From positions 1 through 60,669 of the forward strand of contig NZ_AUCH01000021.1 in the NCBI RefSeq assembly GCF_000429665.1: a DNA stretch of 60,669 bases, given 5' to 3'. This DNA is from Azovibrio restrictus DSM 23866 (lineage in GTDB: Bacteria; Pseudomonadota; Gammaproteobacteria; Burkholderiales; Rhodocyclaceae). Within the stretch, counting starts at the first letter, position 1. The number at the start of each line of letters is the position of its first letter. A program made the translations under genes and the position numbers. A model generated the notes under the pieces. It was not told the DNA's origin. It saw only the letters and a program-made list of their open reading frames with translations, and made no database searches. Below, one piece after another: positions 18,301 through 25,788 of the stretch.

Positions 18301-18779
18301 CGCAGCCCTGCAAATGCGGGCACGCCCGCCACCAGCTCGGCGATACGCCGGGCCTGGTCGGTCGCTAGCGCATTCATCGGGTAAATGACCAGCGCCTTGA
18401 TACCACCCTCCCCGGCCTGCAGGGCGCGGGCGCAATGGTCCAGCACCGGATACAGGAAACACTCCGTTTTGCCGCTGCCGGTGCCGGTTGCTACCAGGGT
18501 ATTGGCCGCTTCATGCTGACTGGAAAGCCGCCGCCACGCCTGCTCCTGATGGCTGAAACCTGGAAACTCGGTCTGGAATCCGGCAAAGAAATCCCGCCCT
18601 GACGCACCCGGCACGAAGGGCAGGCCGACCTGCACATAAGGCCCCTTCAACCACGTACGCTCGTCCTCGACAAAACGCCGCATCAAGCCATGCATGAAGG
18701 GGTCTGCGGGTTCAAAAGCAGCCACGAGAAACTGCTTGAGGCCGGTCTGGATGTCTTTGGCGAGAAGCGAGGGAAGCAT
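12366..18779 (-). CDS. Giant DEAD/DEAH helicase with DUF1998-like zinc region and Vsr-like tail (DruE-like)
   Basis: A 2137-residue SF2 ATPase. Walker A ATGTGSGKTE lies at residues 97-105, the DEAH box is VVDELHTFDGAQGTD near 231, and motif VI FLQRVGRAGRRDG sits in the second RecA domain. Zinc-type Cys pairs (CRQC, CVSCG with CLACG, CPACG) lie in the middle. A DUF1998-like segment near residues 1590-1645 has YDSVPGGTGYLHQ and a four-Cys cluster ending GCYRCLYQY. About 110 residues later KPDFVIWPWS, then VAVFCDGWTDHQH and DAQKRSAIV, resemble a Vsr-type nuclease fold. Size and domain order recall DruE of Druantia and the DrmA/DrmB pair of DISARM. It begins 23 bases after the PIN gene. Function in defence is inferred from architecture and neighbours. 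Confidence 0.88.
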   Translation of the reverse strand: MLPSLLAKDIQTGLKQFLVAAFEPADPFMHGLMRRFVEDERTWLKGPYVQVGLPFVPGASGRDFFAGFQTEFPGFSHQEQAWRRLSSQHEAANTLVATGTGSGKTECFLYPVLDHCARALQAGEGGIKALVIYPMNALATDQARRIAELVAGVPAFAGLRVGLYVGGNASKSGEGMVMTPHSVITDRATLRKHPPDILLTNYKMLDYLMLRPLDRELWASNTPTTLRYVVVDELHTFDGAQGTDLALLLRRLRARLQIDPKRLICAGTSATLGSGSDATPLREYARQVFGVPFEPDSVVVESRQSVGVFLEDAMVDFMFSFHREWMEKLDPVCYRSPEAAVAAWFGLFFPDQPAPADVTDRAWRKSLGSLLKRHQLFVNLLKLLKGGVASYDTLTEAFARNMPSAGKSEIRQVLDALLVLMAWALRDGGQPLVTLRVQVWVRELRRMVGKLAADPEELRLRSERDLPGERDGVYLPMVQCRQCRTTGWISRLVQGSNKLSTNLEEIYNTWFSRRPEATRFYAARSIGRPLAEGIEEQVCVSCGNVQQGKAACLACGHQTLMPIYRVTAQQTRVVGQAQYTHHDPTCPACGERGELQLLGARNATLGSQVVENSWASPFNDDKKLIAFSDSVQDAAHRAGFFGARTYMNNVRTAWAHVMDELGLKAMPWSAFIEQARARFNEPGSVLHMEPAQLVSEFLGPNMAWQHDWSVELLQKNHLPADSRLPAKVKKRLLWQLFSDLTYLSQRGRTLERIGKAVLAVPWARLNLLAERLLPVFREQYGAQAIEQAIIAQWLWGMLTRMRQRGGVMDPELSVYAADGNVFALTKTAGRGEWLPGMGANTPRPIFVTLGKHTDFDKLVGSGRLTWYERWANVVLGQQMLLAKGMAADLYDEAIRLLVADGVLIKSSHHQGDTLALNPDVLTLYGEVAFVATEGGKRRLAVPRTDAECLLGMPCLDALDACYEALIPDAQDWWARRFSQGDLRRVIPAEHTGLLERSMREALENRFKDKQPQPWYENLLSATPTLEMGVDIGSLSSVLLCSVPPNQASFLQRVGRAGRRDGNAMTTTLADGNSPHDLYFFAETEEMIAGEVSPPGVFLQAAEVLRRQLFAFCMDDWVAGLGNQNALPDKTSQALDVMEASKLDRFPYLFIDHVLAHEERLFNGFVQLLEGDVDEVVRARLLDFMQGQGDTDGLRSRLMKALTELLEERRSYKKRKDELDKAVKQLRQKPQDEATKAEIDNLLRERDKFIELIKEINARDLLGTLTDYGLIPNYAFPEAGVQLKSVLWRRRGADEPGQGNYVTLNTLKYERPAQSALSEFAPENRFYANQRRVEVDQINMNLARTEDWRFCPSCHHMQNLSVEPDVHPVCPRCHDAMWGDAAQRRTLLRFRQAIANSNDAEVRIDDSAEDREPKYYVRQLMADFLPGSVREAWQIADGALPFGFEFISRVTFRDVNFGEIAKPGEAFKVADKEASRPGFRLCRYCGKVQKPPRRNGEAIEQNHSFDCPKHDSHDPANLLECLYLYREFESEALRILVPYTKNGVDERVVQSFMAALQLGLKRRFGGKVDHLRMVQQDEPGKDGGPRKSYVMLYDSVPGGTGYLHQLLAHDAGTLADVLRMALEAVTNCACNADPEKDGCYRCLYQYRLGRSMEQVSRDNAKAVLTDLVGALGQLQRVDTISDIFINPNFDSVLEARFIESLKRLSGVGGLPLVKLVQDVVNGKAGWVLEVGNQRYRIEPQCELGPMLNLTTWSKPDFVIWPWSVTSKRKPVAVFCDGWTDHQHSMREDAQKRSAIVASGQCWVWSVTHDDVKEALGGRLEHDLESPLVALSRHDGSKAPPHIPRAQEKAFTQHAVARLLAWLATPGDSDKDPVAQAQLQRNALWLGFLMIPSTPADKLVCDGQLAQWLPRLPETIKTPGSGFAPSLGLSSGSCTVVGWWPMVWASPTPPESDWRAPGVVVLDETAVENAEQRHAAWRRWLQLFNAMQFLPGMLMATGSGLDGHDYEVLLNKQEAAGTPAAGALGQAAMLAVWETTLAQTLDVLRPGLRRCAEAGATVPEVGLELADDKGRVLADAELAWPGERLVVLRDDQADLSEVWAAAQWQVVELDEGLLTVGAAPWEGVVATALGLILDKEEQQ

Positions 18780-18802
18780 GTCGTCCTTATTTCTGTGTGG
18801 GG

Positions 18803-19504
18803 CTACTTGCGCTGGCCCCTGGTAGCATCTTTCGCTGAACCCGCCGCTGCAAGGCCCCAGCGCAAGGCCAGTTCATCTGCCAGTTCCCGATTATCAAACT
18901 GCTGGCTACTGGCAATTGAAGTCAGCATGTCCGCCAGAGAAAAGGCAGGGTCTTTGAAGTCAGTTGCCGTCTTCTGCAAGCTTTTGCTCACCCGCTCCGA
19001 GTCTGCCTGATAAACCAGTTGCAGCACATCACCGGGGTGCAAAGGAAACACGCCAAAGGGTTCCAGCAAACCGTCCGGCAAATCTTTCAGGTTATCTGTC
19101 ACGAGCACCACATCCCGACCTTCGGTGTGTGCCCAATCTGCGGCAGCCAGTGCCACATGCACATCATCAGGGTCGGGCAACTGCATCAGCGAGGCAAAAG
19201 CATCCTTGCCTCTCAGCAGTTCAAGCCGGTCGCCGTCCTCATCCCAACCTGGCAGCCTGAAACCAGGCACCAGATACTTCTTGATTGGCACCAAGCGCTG
19301 TTGCGCCCAAACCAGGTCTTCGAAGGTCGTCTCGCGCTGATTGGCCTGTGCCCTCAAGCGAGCCCGATGCCTGGCGTATTCCACTTCGATCTGCGGAGTC
19401 CAGCGCAGGTCGACGATTCCGGCCTTGGCAAGGTCGAAAAAAACGTAAGACACCACGTCCTTGACCAGAATATTGGCGTCTGCAAGAACAAAAAGCGGCA
19501 ACAT
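18803..19504 (-). CDS. PIN-domain protein (VapC-like putative RNase)
   Basis: A 233-residue protein. The PIN-fold acidic residues are recognisable: first Asp in FVLADANILVKD near residue 9, a middle acidic patch in LPDPDDVHVALAA, and a later Asp in DVVLVTDNLKDLP. PIN domains are metal-dependent single-strand RNases, and the fold is typical of VapC toxins. The C-terminal 70 residues are an extra helical region not found in minimal VapC proteins. The gene start shares its A with the TGA of the preceding helix-turn-helix gene (TGATG), the usual arrangement of an antitoxin-toxin pair. Whether it acts as a toxin, or as an effector of the surrounding defence genes, is not shown by the sequence. Confidence 0.82.
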   Translation of the reverse strand: MLPLFVLADANILVKDVVSYVFFDLAKAGIVDLRWTPQIEVEYARHRARLRAQANQRETTFEDLVWAQQRLVPIKKYLVPGFRLPGWDEDGDRLELLRGKDAFASLMQLPDPDDVHVALAAADWAHTEGRDVVLVTDNLKDLPDGLLEPFGVFPLHPGDVLQLVYQADSERVSKSLQKTATDFKDPAFSLADMLTSIASSQQFDNRELADELALRWGLAAAGSAKDATRGQRK

Positions 19505-20058
19505 CAGGAAGCAATACCCAGCTTCTTGGCCAGCGCCTGCGCCCTGGCGCGAGACTGCTTACGCTCCTTGGGCGGCGTACCCTCGCCATCATTCTGCCGA
19601 TTCAAATCCACCGCCTTCCGAGCTTGAGCCAGCGTCCTGGGAGCCTCCGCAGAAGCCTTGGCCACCAGCGCCTCAAACTCGCTAGCCAGCACCTTGCGAT
19701 GCCCGCCGGGCGTACGCTGCACTTTGCCCTGATAGGCCCCCGAATCGAGGAGCGCAGCCACAAAAGGTCGGGAAAAACCGCAACGGTTGGCCGCCTCCTG
19801 GGTGCTGATCCACTCCTCCCTGGAAACCACCTTGGCCTTCTCGCTTTTTTTACCCAGGGAGACATCGGCCAGCCTGTTCAATCGGCGGGCAAGCGAGGTG
19901 GCAATGGCATCAATATCTGCCTTCGGCAGCGTCGTGCCATGGGCCTCAAGCTCCTCCGGCAAGGCTGCGCGTAGCGTTGCTACACAACGCGCCTGAAACG
20001 AGGCGGTTGCATCGGCCGATGCCTTGACCGGCTTGTTGGGGTAGGTAGTAGTACGCAT
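19504..20058 (-). CDS. Helix-turn-helix (excisionase/MerR-like) DNA-binding protein, likely antitoxin of the PIN protein
   Basis: A 184-residue protein from the ATG at 20058 (starting MRTTTYPNKPVKAS). A longer form from 20130 is possible but begins with an unlikely Phe-rich run. The central segment WISTQEAANRCGFSRPFVAALL, followed by QRTPGGHRKVLASEFEAL, is a winged helix-turn-helix of the excisionase/MerR type. The N-terminal 80 residues are helical, and the C-terminus is basic (ERKQSRARAQALAKK). It directly precedes and overlaps the PIN gene, so antitoxin and autorepressor is the simplest reading. It could also control the whole operon. A 75-base gap separates it from the membrane-protein gene upstream, enough room for an internal promoter. 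Confidence 0.78.
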   Translation of the reverse strand: MRTTTYPNKPVKASADATASFQARCVATLRAALPEELEAHGTTLPKADIDAIATSLARRLNRLADVSLGKKSEKAKVVSREEWISTQEAANRCGFSRPFVAALLDSGAYQGKVQRTPGGHRKVLASEFEALVAKASAEAPRTLAQARKAVDLNRQNDGEGTPPKERKQSRARAQALAKKLGIAS

Positions 20059-20133
20059 GGCCTGGCTCCGTGATTTCATGTGACACAGGTAAAAGCATAC
20101 GCCAAAAAAACGAAAAAATCGAAATAACAAACT

Positions 20134-20613
20134 TCAGGCAGGCACAGCTTTCTTCAATTCTTCCAAAAGCGGCGCTGAGCTTTCTTGAACCCACTTCAGC
20201 TGCTTCTGAATCTCGTCCGGCAGCTTTGCGAAACCTTCTTGCGTTCGCGCATAATCGGCTACCGCATGACATGCCTTGAAATATCTTTCCAGCTTCGCCG
20301 CCAGTTCCTTGTCAAAACAGAAATACGCAGTGAAAACGTGGCGGTAAAACTGCCCGACGACGCCCAAGTCCGCCCTCTGCCCCCGGCAAGTCAGGTGCAT
20401 ACTCAGATCAAGAAAGGCATCGAACACCATGCGTCGCTCGTGGTAACGCGCAGCATGGTTCGCACGCTTGGCCTCTCTTGCCGACCGGTGGGCGCTCCAC
20501 CCTGCCCAGGCCGCCAGCAACAAGGCACAGAACGCAATCGTGTCGGAAACCCCAGCCAGCTGGTCAGCATCTCCAGCCAGTTGCAGCTCACCCCACCCCC
20601 TCCTTGCCTTCAA
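20134..20613 (-). CDS. Small single-span membrane protein in the defence-like operon
   Basis: A 159-residue protein. The ATG at 20613 lies 26 bases inside the end of the methyltransferase gene. Residues ~23-42 (VSDTIAFCALLLAAWAGWSA) form one membrane helix, followed by a positively charged patch (HRSAREAKRANHAARYHERR) that would keep the rest in the cytoplasm. The remainder is a helical domain of about 110 residues with no known motif. Similar short one-helix proteins occur in several defence operons, but the family is not recognised here. The overlap suggests translational coupling with the methyltransferase. The start could lie further in if the overlap is not used. Confidence 0.65.
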   Translation of the reverse strand: MKARRGWGELQLAGDADQLAGVSDTIAFCALLLAAWAGWSAHRSAREAKRANHAARYHERRMVFDAFLDLSMHLTCRGQRADLGVVGQFYRHVFTAYFCFDKELAAKLERYFKACHAVADYARTQEGFAKLPDEIQKQLKWVQESSAPLLEELKKAVPA

Positions 20614-23600
20614 AAAACGTCCAGGCTATGCGGTAATCCTCCTCCCGGTTGGCGCGGCCGAAGGGGGCGGTGTAGCTGCGCTCGACGGTGCGGGGGCCGC
20701 CGGGGAGGGTGTCGTCGGTGACCCACTGGGTGATGACGGTGCCGTCGGGCAGTTTGGGGGTGCCGCCCTGCTTCAGCGTGGCCTCGTCGGCGCCTTCGGC
20801 GGGGTAGCTCCACAGGTCTTCCCAGCCGAAGTTGCCTTCGCGCACCTGGCCATCGGGGGTGGTGATGCGGGTTTTGGGGCTGCTGCGGCTGCCCTTGCGC
20901 GGCAGGCCGACGCCGACCAGGCCCTTGCTGTTGGTGAAGACGATGCGGCCCTTGATGTCGTACCAAGTGTCGCGCTCGTAGCCCTGCATCACCGGGAACT
21001 GGACGCGGTAGATGAGCAGCAGTTCATCAAGCGTCAGGCCGAGCGCCTGGGCCACCAGCACGTCGATTTCCACCAGTGCCATGCGGCGGGCGCAGTCGCT
21101 GCGCAGGGCGCAGTCGCGGGTCCAGTCGCGGGTGAGGCTGGGCCAGAAGTCCTGCGGCAGGCGCGGGTTGTCGGGCTGGCTCCAGCGCTGGTCGGCGAAG
21201 TCGGGGTCGAAGATTTCTTCCCACAGGGGGGCGTAGTGGAAGGTGAGGCAGTTGAGGGCGAGAGTACGGGCCACAACGTGCGGCTGCCAGCCCGTTGGAA
21301 TCGGTAACTGCCCAACCAGCGTGGTGTTGGCGTGCCCCATCCCCGTCGACTTCACGCGGAAATCGGCAAGCAGCGACTGGGTGTAAGCCAACGCGCCGCA
21401 CAACTCTTTGTCATCCCGAAAAGCGTGGGCAAGAAGGGTGTTGATGTGAGCAGCACCCGGCGGCATCAGCGTAGTGATGAGCGTCCGCTCAGACGAAGGT
21501 CCAATCATTTCCCGGTTCACCAGCCGGAAAAACTCCGTCACCGCCCGCCCCTGTGTCTCGCCCTCTTCCACCCAGCTCACCCGCGGCGTGCGGCGCAGGT
21601 ATTCGGCGCGGTCGGCCATGGGGCGGTAGTTGGTGCGCGGCAGGTAGTCGTCGGGCAGGGCTTCGAGGTCGAGTTGCGCGTAGGCCTTGTTCGACGTGCA
21701 GGCCTTGAACGGCGTTTTGTTGAAGGGGTTGGCGACGAAGAAATGCGGGCCGGAGAGCACCCAGTCTTCCGGGCTGGCAGGGAAACCGGCGTCGCTGGTG
21801 GGGCGGCGACGAATAGTGCCATCGTCTTGCGCCAGTTTTTCGTTCCAATGCTGGGTCGAGTAGTAATCCTCACCAAGGTCTGCAAGCCGGCGAGGATAGA
21901 CTGCCAGCTTAGCCAGCACGCTGTTCAAGGTGCCTGCATGCAGGGCCGGCAAGCGGGCACGGCGGGCCGGAGTGCCGGGTTCGTCGTACAAGCGGGCAAA
22001 GGTGGCGAGCGCTGCCTCATCCACCCGCACGATGCGGTCGCGGTGGCCGGCGGTGTTCCATTTCCCTGCCTCGTTCTTGTAGCCTCCTACCGGCCCAGCT
22101 CCTTCGTGCTGGTAACAGGAATCAATGGTTGCAGGGACAAACAGGTTAGCCAGTTGGTCAAAGCCCGGTGCGGGGCGAGACGGTCCATAAACATTGATGC
22201 TGTAGCGCGTGTGGTTATCGACCTCCGCGAACAACAGCATTTCGTTTGTGAACTGGAAATGCCGCCGCAGCCGCGCATACACCGCCTCGCGCAGCGGGCC
22301 ACCGTCAGGATCGTCATACGGCCCTTCCGGATGCAGCAACCCTGTCACCCCCTGCGCACTGTTCAGCCCCCAGGCCAGCGGCATGAAGCACTTGTAGAGG
22401 TTTGCCTTCATGCCCTGTAGCAGTGGGTAGTTCTGGACCGCATTCAGAAAGTTCTGAGCGCCTGATGCTTCCTGCAGCTCCTCGGTCCAAGCCGCCTGCA
22501 GGCCGGGAAAGTCCTCGAAGGCCTGCGCCCGCAGCTTGGCCAGCTCACTGGCGCTGACCTTGCGCACCGCGAATACCGGGTTTTGCTCGCCCAGAATGCC
22601 GGCCTCGTTCCATTCCACCTTGAGCCAGGGCGGGTTCCCCAGAATCAGGTCGAAGCCACCGCGCTGCAGCAACACATCCGCAAAACACAGCTCCCAGTGC
22701 AGAAAGCGCTGGGCGGCGGCGACTGCCTCGACCTCCCCGATACGCGGAAAGTGCTGGCGCAGTTTGCTGATGCGTAGCTGGCCGAACTTGTCGTGCAGGT
22801 TGGCGCCGGCGGGCCGGGTGGCGAGCGTGGGCTGCACCACGCCGAACAGGTCGTCCTGAATGTCCGGCAGCAGTTGCTGGGGCACCGCCGGTTCGGTGAA
22901 ATCCAGCCCCGGTTGCGGCGCGAGGTCGACCACGTTGCCTTCGAGGATGGCACCGATCTCCAGCCACCATGCCTCGCGGCTGGGCAGCTTGCTGCTCTCG
23001 GTGATGGGCCAGAACCACAGAGCGCACCAGTAATCCATCACCAGCTTGAGGCGGCGGAAGGGGGTGGCATAGTCGCCGTCTTCATTGAAGAGGCCGGCGC
23101 GGCGGATGGCTTCTTTCTGGGCGCGGGTGATGGCCTCGCCAGAAGCGTTGTCCAAGGCGCCCACCTTATGCGGCCAGAGGTCGAGGGCGTCTTCGGTGCG
23201 CTCGCGGTCTCTGGCCAGTGCCTGGGTGTGTTCCTGCCACAGGGCCTGGACGCGCTCGCTCAACTGCTGCAGGCGGGCAACCTCATGCGGCTCCAGCGGG
23301 CGGGTGAAGTCCTTGCGCCAGCGCTTGAGGCGCTCGAAGTCGTCCAGGTACAGGGCCTTGGCGGCCTTGTCGGTGTAGTTGGCCATGCCTGGGTCCGGCA
23401 GCAGGAAGTGCCAGATTTCGTCCGGCTTGCGCGGGCCATCCAATGTGACCCGGCGCGGAGGTTCCTCATGCCAGGCGGGCTTGGCACCCTTCCTGAGCGC
23501 AGCGGCGTTATAGACCTGATGGCGGGCACCGATGAGGCTGTTGCCGGCAAAAAGCTGGTAGCCGAACCAGGGCACGCGGGCGGGCAGCGGCCGGCCCTGG

Positions 23601-25786
23601 GCGTCGGTGACGGGATTGCCGGCCTCGTCCAGCTCGCCATAGATGGCGTTGAGCCACAGGGAGACTTCGGCCAGCTCCACCGCCACCGGGTTCAAGTCCA
23701 CGCCGAACACATTGCGGTCGGCCAGGTACATGCGCACCTTTTGCAGTTCCTGCGGGTAGCGGTCGTGGGGGATGCGGCGGCCGAGTTCCTGTTGCTTCTT
23801 CTCCAGATAAGCCTCGGCAAGCTGGTTGACCGCTTCGTTCAGGAACGCCGCGCTGCCCATGGCGGGCTCACAGACGGTGAGCGTGAGGATGTCGTCGGCC
23901 AGCTTCACCCGGCCGTTTTCCGGGGCCAGCAGTTCCTTTAGGGCGTATTTGACCAGGCACTGGGTGAGCACCTGCGGGGTGTAGTAGCTGGCGCTCTTCT
24001 GGCGGTCACGGCCCGCCAAGCGGTAGATGAAGCTGCCCTTGGGGTACATGCGCAGCTTGCGGTGGCCGGCGTCGGTAGTGTCGTAGACGCGCTCGTCTTC
24101 GGTGTATTCATTCAGGCGACTGGCGGGCACGAACCAGGCGGTGTCGAGCTTGTCGGCGTCTGAGGCGACACCACTGCCCTTGCGGCGACCGCGACCGGCG
24201 CTGTCGTCGACGGCCTCGTTGTCGCTGCTGTCGTCACTGCCTTCATCGTCGCTGTCGGCGTCATCGTCTTCGGCGGCAGCCTTGCCCTTCTTGGGCGCGG
24301 GCTTGACCTCGTACAAGTCGTCGGACGCGAAGAAGCCTCGGTAGCTCAACAGTGCCTCATACACCGCGCCGAGCTGGTTGATGGAGAGCAGCTGATAGCT
24401 GACCCGGCCACTGCGCCGACCCCGGCCCTGCCCTCGGGTGAGCGACATGAGGCGGATGACGGTCTGCCAGATGTGGTTGGGGAAGCGGACCTTGCCCAGC
24501 AGCGGCAGGGTGCTGTCGTCGAACAGGCGGCTGTCCAGCGGCGCCAGGGCGAAGGTTTCGCGGGCGCCGGCGACGGTGCTGCCGCTGTTGTTGCCAGCCA
24601 CACCCAGCGCCTGCTGGGTCGGGCCGCCCAGGCCGGTGCCTTCGGCTACCAAGCTGAAGAGACGGCGCAGGGTGGCGTCGAAGTAGAAGCCCTCGCGAGC
24701 ATTCGGCGTGGTGAGCGGCTGCATCTCCAGGTCGCGCAGGCTCTCCAGGCTGTAGCCCTTGAGGTAGATGTCGCTCTTGCCGATAGGCACGTAGCCGAGT
24801 TCCGGGCGGGCCTCGATGTAGAACATGAAGAGCAGTCGATAGACCAGGCGTAGGCATTCCAGACTGAGGTCGCCGGCATCGAGCTGGTCCTTGCCGCTGA
24901 AAATGCCTTTCTTGGCTGCGATGGCCTGCTCGCGCAGCTGGCGAGCGGCTTCGTTGCCGAGCAGCTCGATGGCTTCGCGCAGGTCGTGCTTGAGGTCTTC
25001 GCTGACACCGAAGGCGTGCTTGTGGGCGTTTTCGTCCAGGCTTTCCAGCAGGCTGTTGCCTTCGCCGGGCGCGAGACAGTCCTTATGCAAGAGCGCGGCG
25101 CAGGCCTTGAGGGTGTCGGCGTCCTTGCGGTCGAGAATGTCGGCCCAGTTGAAACGCAGGGCTCGGTTATTCGGCCACTTGTAGCGGTCGAGCAGCAGCC
25201 ATTCGTCGAGCCCGCACAGCAGGACGTAGCGCGGCGGGGCGTCGGCACCGAAAACGGCGTCGGAGAGCAGGTCGGCCCAGGTTTCATGACGCAGGGCTTG
25301 CGGCACCGGCTCGCCGCCGTAGTGCAGGCTCATCAGGCCGTGGTCGAGCAGATCTTCGTTTTCCGCGCCGGGCTGGTAGGCGGGGATGAGGGCGAGCTGC
25401 GGCAGTTGCAGGTGCCAGAACGGCAAGGGCTGACCGGCGGCAAGTTCATGGGCGGTGGGCAGCTTGCCCGGCGCGGCGTGGCCGAGGGCCTGCAGCAAAC
25501 CGGTCTGGAGCTGGGAGAACAGGCGCCAGCGTTCTGCAGGATCAGCCGCTCGTTGCACCTGACTACGCAGGGCAAACCACTTTTGCGCCCAGGATTGCAG
25601 GCGCTTGTGGGGAGCACGGTGGCGGTCATCCTCAGCATCCTCGGTCTGGCTGGATTCTGCTGCTTCCCAGGCGTCAAGCCGGGCCTTGATGTCGCCCTTG
25701 AAGACTTCGGCCAGATAGTGATGGCTGTAGAACTCGTTTTCGTTGGTGATGCCGGCGAAGGTTTGTACGGCTTCAAGTACAGGCAT
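20588..25786 (-). CDS. Very large Eco57I-like adenine-specific DNA methyltransferase
   Basis: A 1732-residue protein. SAM-binding motif I is LTVCEPAMGSAAFLNEAV near residue 636 (usual form DPAMGSG), and catalytic motif IV is LILGNPPWLKVEW near residue 1045 (usual form NPPY). This is the pattern of class I N6-adenine methyltransferases of the Eco57I type. The roughly 500 residues before it resemble the N-terminal region of Eco57I-class restriction-modification proteins, but no clear nuclease motif was seen. A striking acidic linker near residues 497-545 (Asp/Ser/Glu-rich) precedes the methylase core. The C-terminal third is probably the target-recognition part. It starts 2 bases after the SNF2 gene. 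Its likely role is marking self DNA, as in DISARM and BREX. Confidence 0.9.
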   Translation of the reverse strand: MPVLEAVQTFAGITNENEFYSHHYLAEVFKGDIKARLDAWEAAESSQTEDAEDDRHRAPHKRLQSWAQKWFALRSQVQRAADPAERWRLFSQLQTGLLQALGHAAPGKLPTAHELAAGQPLPFWHLQLPQLALIPAYQPGAENEDLLDHGLMSLHYGGEPVPQALRHETWADLLSDAVFGADAPPRYVLLCGLDEWLLLDRYKWPNNRALRFNWADILDRKDADTLKACAALLHKDCLAPGEGNSLLESLDENAHKHAFGVSEDLKHDLREAIELLGNEAARQLREQAIAAKKGIFSGKDQLDAGDLSLECLRLVYRLLFMFYIEARPELGYVPIGKSDIYLKGYSLESLRDLEMQPLTTPNAREGFYFDATLRRLFSLVAEGTGLGGPTQQALGVAGNNSGSTVAGARETFALAPLDSRLFDDSTLPLLGKVRFPNHIWQTVIRLMSLTRGQGRGRRSGRVSYQLLSINQLGAVYEALLSYRGFFASDDLYEVKPAPKKGKAAAEDDDADSDDEGSDDSSDNEAVDDSAGRGRRKGSGVASDADKLDTAWFVPASRLNEYTEDERVYDTTDAGHRKLRMYPKGSFIYRLAGRDRQKSASYYTPQVLTQCLVKYALKELLAPENGRVKLADDILTLTVCEPAMGSAAFLNEAVNQLAEAYLEKKQQELGRRIPHDRYPQELQKVRMYLADRNVFGVDLNPVAVELAEVSLWLNAIYGELDEAGNPVTDAQGRPLPARVPWFGYQLFAGNSLIGARHQVYNAAALRKGAKPAWHEEPPRRVTLDGPRKPDEIWHFLLPDPGMANYTDKAAKALYLDDFERLKRWRKDFTRPLEPHEVARLQQLSERVQALWQEHTQALARDRERTEDALDLWPHKVGALDNASGEAITRAQKEAIRRAGLFNEDGDYATPFRRLKLVMDYWCALWFWPITESSKLPSREAWWLEIGAILEGNVVDLAPQPGLDFTEPAVPQQLLPDIQDDLFGVVQPTLATRPAGANLHDKFGQLRISKLRQHFPRIGEVEAVAAAQRFLHWELCFADVLLQRGGFDLILGNPPWLKVEWNEAGILGEQNPVFAVRKVSASELAKLRAQAFEDFPGLQAAWTEELQEASGAQNFLNAVQNYPLLQGMKANLYKCFMPLAWGLNSAQGVTGLLHPEGPYDDPDGGPLREAVYARLRRHFQFTNEMLLFAEVDNHTRYSINVYGPSRPAPGFDQLANLFVPATIDSCYQHEGAGPVGGYKNEAGKWNTAGHRDRIVRVDEAALATFARLYDEPGTPARRARLPALHAGTLNSVLAKLAVYPRRLADLGEDYYSTQHWNEKLAQDDGTIRRRPTSDAGFPASPEDWVLSGPHFFVANPFNKTPFKACTSNKAYAQLDLEALPDDYLPRTNYRPMADRAEYLRRTPRVSWVEEGETQGRAVTEFFRLVNREMIGPSSERTLITTLMPPGAAHINTLLAHAFRDDKELCGALAYTQSLLADFRVKSTGMGHANTTLVGQLPIPTGWQPHVVARTLALNCLTFHYAPLWEEIFDPDFADQRWSQPDNPRLPQDFWPSLTRDWTRDCALRSDCARRMALVEIDVLVAQALGLTLDELLLIYRVQFPVMQGYERDTWYDIKGRIVFTNSKGLVGVGLPRKGSRSSPKTRITTPDGQVREGNFGWEDLWSYPAEGADEATLKQGGTPKLPDGTVITQWVTDDTLPGGPRTVERSYTAPFGRANREEDYRIAWTFFEGKEGVG

Positions 25787-25788
25787 GG

